DNA from: Candidatus Fermentithermobacillaceae bacterium
GTDB lineage: Bacteria; Bacillota; Sulfobacillia; Fermentithermobacillales; DUSS01
Reading direction: 5' to 3'
DNA length: 64,000 nucleotides
Assembly (NCBI GenBank): GCA_012842495.1
Contig: DUSS01000027.1
Coordinates: 1 to 64,000, forward strand
Below, one piece after another: positions 10,186-17,627 of the stretch; positions within the stretch are counted from its first letter, which is position 1, and the number at the start of each line of letters is the position of its first letter. The position numbers and the translations under genes are program-made. The notes beneath the pieces were generated by a model, which saw only the letters and a program-made list of their open reading frames with translations, was not told the DNA's origin and did no database searches.

Positions 10186-10430
10186 TGCGCTTGCCGACTC
10201 AAACTATACGGTCTTCCGACACCGGGCGCCATATGTTCGGCCCGTCCATCGGTTGCTCAATGGGTTCGCACCCTCCCTCCAACCTCTGCACCATCCTGTG
10301 AGCCAGCGAACCCGCAACCTCGCTCGGATTAAGCTCGAGCCACGCTGGGAAATTCTCAATTCTGTTGGTGATCGTAACGAAATCCCCATCCTCATCTCCT
10401 AGAGGTCCATTACCGCGAGGGCTTCCCTTA
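10186..10430 (-). CDS. Hypothetical small protein(s), possibly decayed
   Basis: Minus-strand frame ...GDEDGDFVTITNRIENFPAWLELNPSEVAGSLAHRMVQRLEGGCEPIEQPMDGPNIWRPVSEDRIV* has natural composition; start unclear. Confidence 0.3.
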
Positions 10431-11372
10431 CGTCGGGTGAAAACGGGTTGGACCAGCGAACCCAGATGATCAAGTCACCTTTCCGCGCGGCCCAGGCAAG
10501 GTCATATCGCTTACGAATCTCATGATTGGTAGTGTGGTAGTTTCCATAGTGCTCGGCTCCTTCCGACCAGTCTCTAACAGACCTTGCCTGCGCATTGAGC
10601 ATCTTCGTGGCGCTGACAGGGGACCATGTTCGCGTACCTCGGGCTTCCGGCTTTCTAACCAGACATTCCGGAGAATAGCCTAATTCCTTGTCTTCTCAGC
10701 GAAGATCCTTCTTGGGCGATGTGGATCTTACTCCGACGCTTGGCGCTGGCTAGGTGGACGGACGAGTCGTGGCAACAATGTCCGTTGCCCCACTCTGACT
10801 AAGCGCTAGAGGACAGTGCGATGAAGAAGAAGCCTCAATGAAAATGCAGACAAGGAAATCTTTACTTGTAAATAGAATTACTCCTTTAGAATGAGTAACA
10901 AACGCGACCGATTCGGCAGCTCGATGCGGGAACACGAAGGTTAGAGCATATGCTCGAGTGGTAAGGCCGAGGACTCTATTGGCCACTGCGACATCCTGTG
11001 AATCGGACTAGGACACCTAAGCTGGGAATCTGTTGCGGGCGCACTTGGACACGAACAGAAACGAGGCAGGTACACGGTAACTGTCATCAACCCTACCTTA
11101 CGGAGTGCTGGTGCGTCGAGTCCACCCGAGTGTCCGATGTTGTGGCCCCACAAGCGGATGGCATTAGCACGAGAAACTGGCGAACGCGTTCCGGTAATTA
11201 GAGATGACGTCCTTGTGAGCTGCGAGGGCGTGCTATTGTGTGTTCGTGAAATGACAACCAATGAAATGGCGTGACCGGAGCCTGATGGTATCGGCGGTTG
11301 GTCCCCGCTCCTGAAAAGGCATCAAACAGGGCACCTGTCTTCTTTCAAAGGAGGAAGGGAGGACGCGCAACA

Positions 11373-12884
11373 GTGCAGGTGGGACGAAGGTGGCAACACG
11401 TTCCAAAGGAAACCGCTGCCGCGATTCGTGGGTACTTACTTAGAGAGGGCGGCATCGAAGACCCACAACTCCGAGGAGCTGCCGAAGTCTGGCGAATCCG
11501 CTTCTCGGAGGCCACCTTCACCTATTACGCGTCCGGTACGCTGTATTCGACGCCGTCTCAGGACCCGGCTGTAGTCAATGCCTGGGAGTACGTTACATCT
11601 CTTACTGGACCCAGATTCGAGCCGGCATGCAAGAACTTTATGGTCGGGCTAGATGAAACAGGCAAAGGAGAAATAATCGGTCATACAGTGTTAGCAGGCG
11701 TTCTGATTCCCCAAGAGCTGACTTCGGATCTTGAAAACATTGTCTCAACTGCGGATACAAAACGAAGACGGACGTTCCAATATTGGGACGAGCTTTTCAG
11801 GCAGATCGACTCCCTGAAACCAAGGGGGTTAGAATTCACTGTAGAGAGGATACCCCCCTGGCATGTGGACCGATATAACTTGAACAAGATCATGGACGTA
11901 GTCTATCAGCGGATTCTGTCCAACTTCTCTAGACGCGCGGATCTGTCTCAGTCTCGTGTCGTAGTTGATGACTATGGAATTGGCCACACCCTCGATCGTT
12001 ACCTGCGCGCTCTTCAGAACCGAGGTTGTGAGGTCGTCATCGCCACTCGAGCGGATGACCTGTACCTCGAGGCAAAGGCAGCTTCGGTTATCGCCAAGAG
12101 GGAACGTGAAAGAGTCATGGAAGGTCTCCGGGCTGCTGGAGAGTTTCAAGTAGGCAGATGCACGGTGGGCAGCGGCAACGCCACAGATACAGAAACGATT
12201 AACTGGCTCAAAGCGTGGAAGGAAATGGGAAGAGAATGGCCGTGGTTTGTCAAGCGATCATTCAAGACTGTAAGAGAGTTCGAGGGTCTCACGAGTGCGG
12301 TCACAAAGCAATCCCCACCCATACGGGACGATATTCTCTCTCCTGAGTTCCTCCGGGAGTTCGAAACAGGGAGACTGTCTATTTCCAGCCTTTCAGTGGT
12401 CTGCCCAACATGCGGAGAAGTGAGTAGGGCGGCACTCATCACGCCGGACGGCAAGGATGGCTTCAACGCCAGGTGCGTCAAATGCCGGAAACCGCTCGAC
12501 GATCTCGGTATCACTTTGCGTTATTACTGTGGTTACCTCCTGCCTGATAGTAACGTAATAACGGGAGGTCTACTCGGAAAAGACCTTAGCCACTCCCGGT
12601 TGTTCGAAGGTTTCACCATTCTTATTCACGCCACAGTACGCCGCGAGTGCGACACTCCGGGCGGGAAGAAAGAGCTGGAGCGATTGGCATATTTTGGAGC
12701 AATCGGGAGGATTGGTTTGGAAGAGGTTGGAACCGTTGTGGAGTCAAACAGCACTATTGACCGCGACCAGGCCATTTTCTCATCCGCCCTAGAGTACAAT
12801 GCTATCTTGTTCACCGATGATAACAACATGAAGGCTGCCGCACAGGCTAGAAAGATGTTTACTTTGTCCACAAGATGGTCATAA
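11373..12884 (+). CDS. RNase HII/HIII-like domain fused to a zinc ribbon and a C-terminal PIN domain
   Basis: GTG at 11373 behind AAAGGAGGAAGGGAGG; RNase H2 motifs GLDETGKGE, VVVDDYG, ADDLYLEAKAASVIAKRERERV, VGSGNATDTETINWL; zinc ribbon CPTC...CVKC; PIN acidic motifs PDSNVI, TVRREC, DRDQAI, FTDDNNMK. Confidence 0.8.
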   Translation: MQVGRRWQHVPKETAAAIRGYLLREGGIEDPQLRGAAEVWRIRFSEATFTYYASGTLYSTPSQDPAVVNAWEYVTSLTGPRFEPACKNFMVGLDETGKGEIIGHTVLAGVLIPQELTSDLENIVSTADTKRRRTFQYWDELFRQIDSLKPRGLEFTVERIPPWHVDRYNLNKIMDVVYQRILSNFSRRADLSQSRVVVDDYGIGHTLDRYLRALQNRGCEVVIATRADDLYLEAKAASVIAKRERERVMEGLRAAGEFQVGRCTVGSGNATDTETINWLKAWKEMGREWPWFVKRSFKTVREFEGLTSAVTKQSPPIRDDILSPEFLREFETGRLSISSLSVVCPTCGEVSRAALITPDGKDGFNARCVKCRKPLDDLGITLRYYCGYLLPDSNVITGGLLGKDLSHSRLFEGFTILIHATVRRECDTPGGKKELERLAYFGAIGRIGLEEVGTVVESNSTIDRDQAIFSSALEYNAILFTDDNNMKAAAQARKMFTLSTRWS

Positions 12885-13093
12885 CGGAATTCGATGAGAA
12901 CCTTGGGGGAGTGCGCATCGGCATCGAGAGGTTACAGCATTGTGTATGACTCGGACAGCTGCACTCGCAGAACGGGTGCAGTAGTCGGACTGCCAGGGAT
13001 GTTGGCACGCAAGTCCAAGGGTGACCCCAACAGGACCCGGGACACGGTACTGCACGCCTACGAAGTAGAGCTGGGAAGGAATGGATATTGTGT

Positions 13094-14251
13094 ATGACAG
13101 AAATACATGTGAGTAGTTCTGTCCTGCAATGGGCACTGCAGCGCTCAGGCAGAGCTTCCAAAATTCAGTACAAGTTTCCCAAGATCACCGAATGGCTAGA
13201 GGGTAAGAGCTACCCCACGATGCGGCAGCTGGAGGCTCTGGCCAACGCAACTTTGACCCCACTCGGCTATTTCTTTCTCCCTGAACCACCCGAGGAACGG
13301 CTGCCGATCCCTTATTTCCGCACGCTCGGCGGCGAGGGAACGTTGAGACCGAGCCCAGAACTCCTTGAGACGGTGCACATGATGAAACGTCGTCAGGCAT
13401 GGATGCGCGAGTATCTTGTTGAGCAGGGGCATGAACCGCTGCCCTTTGTGGGCTCGGCGAAATCGACAGACGACCCACGCGAGGTCGCAAGAGAAATCAG
13501 AGCCACACTAGGTCTGCGAGAAGGATGGGCATCTGGACAGCGAACTTGGACAGCCGCGCTCCGCATGTTGCAGAATAGCGCAGAAGACATAGGCATCATA
13601 CTGGTAGTCAACGGAGTCGTGGGGAACAACACTCACCACAGACTTGATGTTGCGGAATTCCGCGGGTTTGTACTGGTTGATGAGTACGCACCACTCATCT
13701 TCATCAATGGAGCAGACGGCAAGGCCGCCCAGATGTTTACGCTCGCCCACGAGCTAGCTCATGTATGGTTGGGGAATAGCGCCGCTTTCGACTTGCGTGA
13801 ACTCCAGCCTGCCGCGGACAGGAATGAGCAGGCGTGTAACCAGGTGGCTGCAGAATTCCTTGTTCCAGCGGATGACCTTTACCGGATTTGGCCCCTGGTT
13901 CGTGCTGACCCAGACCGGTTTCAGCAAGTGGCTCGGTTGTTCAAGGTAAGTGAGCTGGCTGCAGCCCGTAGGGCCCTAGACCTCGGACTCATTCCGAGGG
14001 ACGAATTCCGTGAATTCTATCAAACCTATCAGGAACGCCAGAACGTCTCCATCGTTAGGCCCAACGAAGGTGGGGATTTCTACGCGATGCAGAACTTGCG
14101 AGTTGGGCGCCGGTTTGCAGAGGCTGTGGTACGTGCTGTCAAAGAAGGAAGACTTCTTTACCGAGAAGCGTACCAGCTGACCGGGCTTTATGGAAAGGCA
14201 TTTGCTCGGTACGCTCAACTAGTTAGCTCGGGAGAGATGCCGCAACTGTGA
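13094..14251 (+). CDS. ImmA/IrrE-family metallopeptidase with N-terminal XRE-like region (antitoxin candidate)
   Basis: FTLAHELAHVWLG (HExxH) zinc motif; N-terminal ITEWLEGKSYPTMRQLEALA. Confidence 0.85.
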   Translation: MTEIHVSSSVLQWALQRSGRASKIQYKFPKITEWLEGKSYPTMRQLEALANATLTPLGYFFLPEPPEERLPIPYFRTLGGEGTLRPSPELLETVHMMKRRQAWMREYLVEQGHEPLPFVGSAKSTDDPREVAREIRATLGLREGWASGQRTWTAALRMLQNSAEDIGIILVVNGVVGNNTHHRLDVAEFRGFVLVDEYAPLIFINGADGKAAQMFTLAHELAHVWLGNSAAFDLRELQPAADRNEQACNQVAAEFLVPADDLYRIWPLVRADPDRFQQVARLFKVSELAAARRALDLGLIPRDEFREFYQTYQERQNVSIVRPNEGGDFYAMQNLRVGRRFAEAVVRAVKEGRLLYREAYQLTGLYGKAFARYAQLVSSGEMPQL

Positions 14252-14742
14252 CCCCGGCTTATGTACTGGACGCTAACGTGTTTATTGAGGCTGCCGAAAG
14301 GTATTACGCTTTTGACCTTGTCCCAGCCTTTTGGAATGTACTGGTCGAGCAGGCCGCAAAGGGCCGGGTGCTAAGTATTGACCGCGTACGACAAGAAATC
14401 ACCCGGTGCAACAACAGTCTCGCGGACTGGGCGAACAAGGAGTTCCAAAACTGGTTTGCCCGATCTGATGAGCAGCGTGTAATCAGAGCGTACCAGGACA
14501 TCATGACTTGGGTTTATCATCAGAACCAGTTCTTCGACTCTGCCAAATACGAGTTCGCCAGTGGTGCGGATGGTTGGTTAGTGGCATACGGGAAGGCCCA
14601 TGGGCATGTTGTGGTAACCCATGAGCAGTTCAGACGGGACATCAGGAGGAGAATTCCTATTCCGAACGTGTGCGTAGCTTTTGGGGTTCCGTTTGTGGAT
14701 ACGTTTACCATGCTCCGACAGCTGGGAGTGAAGCTCGCTTGA
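14248..14742 (+). CDS. DUF4411-family PIN-domain protein (toxin candidate)
   Basis: AYVLDANVFIEAAERYYAFDLVPAFW, GADGWLVAYGKAHGHVVVTHE; GTGA overlap with the ImmA stop. Confidence 0.85.
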   Translation: MTPAYVLDANVFIEAAERYYAFDLVPAFWNVLVEQAAKGRVLSIDRVRQEITRCNNSLADWANKEFQNWFARSDEQRVIRAYQDIMTWVYHQNQFFDSAKYEFASGADGWLVAYGKAHGHVVVTHEQFRRDIRRRIPIPNVCVAFGVPFVDTFTMLRQLGVKLA

Positions 14743-14872
14743 GGCATGCTATGGTTCTCGGCAAAGCATAACAAATAGGCGGTTGGGTCATGGATAGGAA
14801 CGCCGCTTGAGAACCGGTTCGTCCGGTGTGTCTACTCGCGGTGACGTTTATTTGGGTTCAGTACAGATTCTC

Positions 14873-14926
14873 GATCCTTTCACGGTAAGACTCCTCTCCG
14901 CCATCTGAACCTGCCCGTGGCACAAA
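14873..14926. repeat. Diverged copy of the D-aminoacylase leader/start region at 8671-8726
   Basis: GATCCTTTCACGGTAAGACTCCTyTCC...ATCTGAACsTGCCCGTGGCACAA present at both loci. Confidence 0.8.
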
Positions 14927-14943
14927 AGATACAGACCCGACCA

Positions 14944-15675
14944 TTAGCGGTTTACGATTGTAACCATATCTAAATCCAAACCCTGACGCTGTATTTCAAA
15001 CCGTTTAGATTGCCTTATAGCCGCCACCGAAATATCCAGGTGAAACGGAAAAGCTGAAGGTAGCTTTGGCAATTGTTGCAGGATCGCCATTGGAGTGGAT
15101 TCTGAATGCAACAGGGCTTCCAAAAACCATAATTGAACACTACTATCGCTGGCCGGGCCTTTTTTGGCAGCGGGGATATAAACACCTTTTACGGGCGTAT
15201 CCTGGAGAACGCCCCAGTCTACCATCGAACGTACCACTCGTTGGCTCGCCCGGCGAACAGTTGACCTTTCCCCCCACCGCTCCGCCAGCCGACGGTAAAT
15301 CTGCTCTAGAGAAACTTCATTCTGCAGTGACAACAGACGACCAATAATATCAGCTATATCGCGAAAAAATGGATATGCCACAAGCGTCATGCCCCAGTGC
15401 AACCAGAGTCTTGTATCGGGGCCGTCCTCGGTTAAAATTCCTAAAGCCTGCTCCTGCAATGACCGGTGCTTCTGCGGTACCCTGGCCCAAATCCGAGTTA
15501 GTACGGTTATGGTCTTCCTGCGTGCCTCTCTACTTCGACATTCCGGCTGCAAGAAATCATCAAGGTACTTCCGCACCTCAGTAATATCTGTTTCCGTTGC
15601 AGCTTTCCAAGCGGCGGCATCCAGCCATTCCAGCTTAACTCTCCGGTCAAAACCGATATTTAATGCCATGATCAA
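14944..15675 (-). CDS. brxA: BrxA-like protein of type 3 BREX
   Basis: About 240-aa protein ending the BREX operon; size and position fit BrxA. Confidence 0.65.
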   Translation of the reverse strand: MIMALNIGFDRRVKLEWLDAAAWKAATETDITEVRKYLDDFLQPECRSREARRKTITVLTRIWARVPQKHRSLQEQALGILTEDGPDTRLWLHWGMTLVAYPFFRDIADIIGRLLSLQNEVSLEQIYRRLAERWGERSTVRRASQRVVRSMVDWGVLQDTPVKGVYIPAAKKGPASDSSVQLWFLEALLHSESTPMAILQQLPKLPSAFPFHLDISVAAIRQSKRFEIQRQGLDLDMVTIVNR

Positions 15676-17627
15676 TGCTCCTCCCGAATCCTTACAAAAG
15701 GAACGACAACCTCTTCCAAAGATATTCCGCCGTGGCTTACGATTTCTTCACCCTTTGAGACAAAGGCCGACCGGCCCCTGGCCAGTAGAACGGAGTAACC
15801 CTGGGGTAAACCAAAACCAGGCCAACATATGGCATTTTCTATTTCTTCCATCATCTGCTGTTGAAAAACTTCGTAATAATAAATTCTGGCCCGCTCACCG
15901 CGGGACTCAGCCAGGACTCCGTCCGGCAAACGGCCCATCCCCCTGGCCGCAATATTACCGTGATCCGAAGTCAGATACACGGCAAATTTGTTTTTAAGGA
16001 GATGATCAATTAGCTGTATCAGGTAACCCTGTTCGGCCCAAAGTCTGATTTGTTGGTGCATACCAGCTGTTCCCATCTCCATGCCATGCATGATTCTGTC
16101 CACTTTATCTATAACCAGACCCACGATCTCGAACTGTGATCCCAAGAATTCTCCAATTTCACTTGGCAACTCGTCACCCAAACCTTTACGGTAGTAGGTA
16201 TTTCCTCTCCTGACAGCGCTGTCTTCCCAAAATTTATGCCAGTGCTGTTCTTCTTTCGAGGTTGTGGTTAGAGTGTCCTTGAAATACAGGGGCGGCTCTG
16301 CAGCGAACAGCGCCTGCCGTGAGATAGAAGTTAAGGTCGGTACCCAGGCAAAGACCTGGTTTTCCTCGAGTCGCCACGCCGGGCACCTGCCTCTCAGGGA
16401 ATTGCGGATAACCAGCCATTGATCTAATGCCAGGCCGTCAACTACGAGCAGAGCAATGTTTTTTACTCCTTTTTTGGCGCGTAGATAAGCCAGATAACGG
16501 GGTATGTGATGCACCATTATCGGTTTGGACGTGTAAGAAAGGTTGGCCAAAGAACCGTAGCGCACGAGCATCCAGCTCGCAAAGCGCTCTTCCAATTGAT
16601 CGTGCAATTCTTCAATTTGCGGTTTACTTTCAGTTTTTATGTCCTGATTGAGTCCCCCGTCAAGCACAAGCAATTCTGCCCACAGAACGGCCAGGCGCTG
16701 CCAATCCCTGTGGGATGCTGTCTCTCCAGGCAAATCTTGTCGTATCTTCTCTAGCAGCCACTTGATCCTGCGCCTCTTCTCAGCCTGCTTATCGAAAAGC
16801 ACCCCTGCCCGGACCCACCCGGGCATACCTTCCGTACTAGCAACCGGAACAGGCCTTAAATTTCCTTCCAAGAACAGGTTGTCGATGTAAACCCGTATAT
16901 CATAATGGTCAAAGGGAACCTCGGTGAATTTCTCTCCTCTGGCCGTGCTTTCCAGGAAGCGACGCCATTTTTCTTGTAGAAAAGCAAAAAAGGCTTCCCT
17001 GCTGGGGATGATGTCTTCCAGCGGCCAGTTCTTAAAAACGCTCTTTTCTCTTAAACAATGGATAAGATGTTCGTCCAAAACCCTTGGCACAGTCACAAAG
17101 TTACAATGCCGCGATAACAATATCTTCATCAGTTCGACCGGTGAATTGATAAGGTCGGGTATTATTCCAAAAACGTGTTTTAAGATAAAATCCTTGGTTG
17201 CCTTCTCCCCCAGCACAGGACCATTGTAATCCTGGTACGCCCTGTAAAGCTTCTCCAGGTCTGACCTCTCCACAGCTGCAACTACCGGATAGCTGAGTTT
17301 GGGAAAGATATCGGCCAGGCTGAAGAAAAGCTTATGGCTCCTCTGCCATACATCGAAGGGGAGGCGACGCAGTTCCTGCGGGCCGCCCTGTACCACCACT
17401 ACCAAATGTGCCGCTTCGCCCCGATCCCACCTGGAGCGATAGTTTGCTTCATACGCATATCGAAAGGTGATGGGATCACTAAAGGTAAGGACATCGAGCC
17501 CCATTTCCCCTAAGGCCGAGAGAACATCTTCTTCCAGCAGCAAGCCGTCGGGGTCAGCCACTAAAGTAAGCTTTGCTACGCCTGGCTGTAAGTTTTTAAG
17601 AATGTGATCACGCCAGTTCACGGTCAT
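15672..17627 (-). CDS. pglZ: BREX alkaline-phosphatase-like protein PglZ
   Basis: NIALLVVDGLALDQWLVIRNSL, YLTSDHGNIAARG metal-site motifs; ATGA overlap with brxHII. Confidence 0.88.
   Translation of the reverse strand: MTVNWRDHILKNLQPGVAKLTLVADPDGLLLEEDVLSALGEMGLDVLTFSDPITFRYAYEANYRSRWDRGEAAHLVVVVQGGPQELRRLPFDVWQRSHKLFFSLADIFPKLSYPVVAAVERSDLEKLYRAYQDYNGPVLGEKATKDFILKHVFGIIPDLINSPVELMKILLSRHCNFVTVPRVLDEHLIHCLREKSVFKNWPLEDIIPSREAFFAFLQEKWRRFLESTARGEKFTEVPFDHYDIRVYIDNLFLEGNLRPVPVASTEGMPGWVRAGVLFDKQAEKRRRIKWLLEKIRQDLPGETASHRDWQRLAVLWAELLVLDGGLNQDIKTESKPQIEELHDQLEERFASWMLVRYGSLANLSYTSKPIMVHHIPRYLAYLRAKKGVKNIALLVVDGLALDQWLVIRNSLRGRCPAWRLEENQVFAWVPTLTSISRQALFAAEPPLYFKDTLTTTSKEEQHWHKFWEDSAVRRGNTYYRKGLGDELPSEIGEFLGSQFEIVGLVIDKVDRIMHGMEMGTAGMHQQIRLWAEQGYLIQLIDHLLKNKFAVYLTSDHGNIAARGMGRLPDGVLAESRGERARIYYYEVFQQQMMEEIENAICWPGFGLPQGYSVLLARGRSAFVSKGEEIVSHGGISLEEVVVPFVRIREEH

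Noticed and set aside
10930-10985. tRNA-like string GCTCGAGTGGTAAGGC
   Set aside because: Resembles a D-arm, but no anticodon arm or T-arm follows at the right spacing
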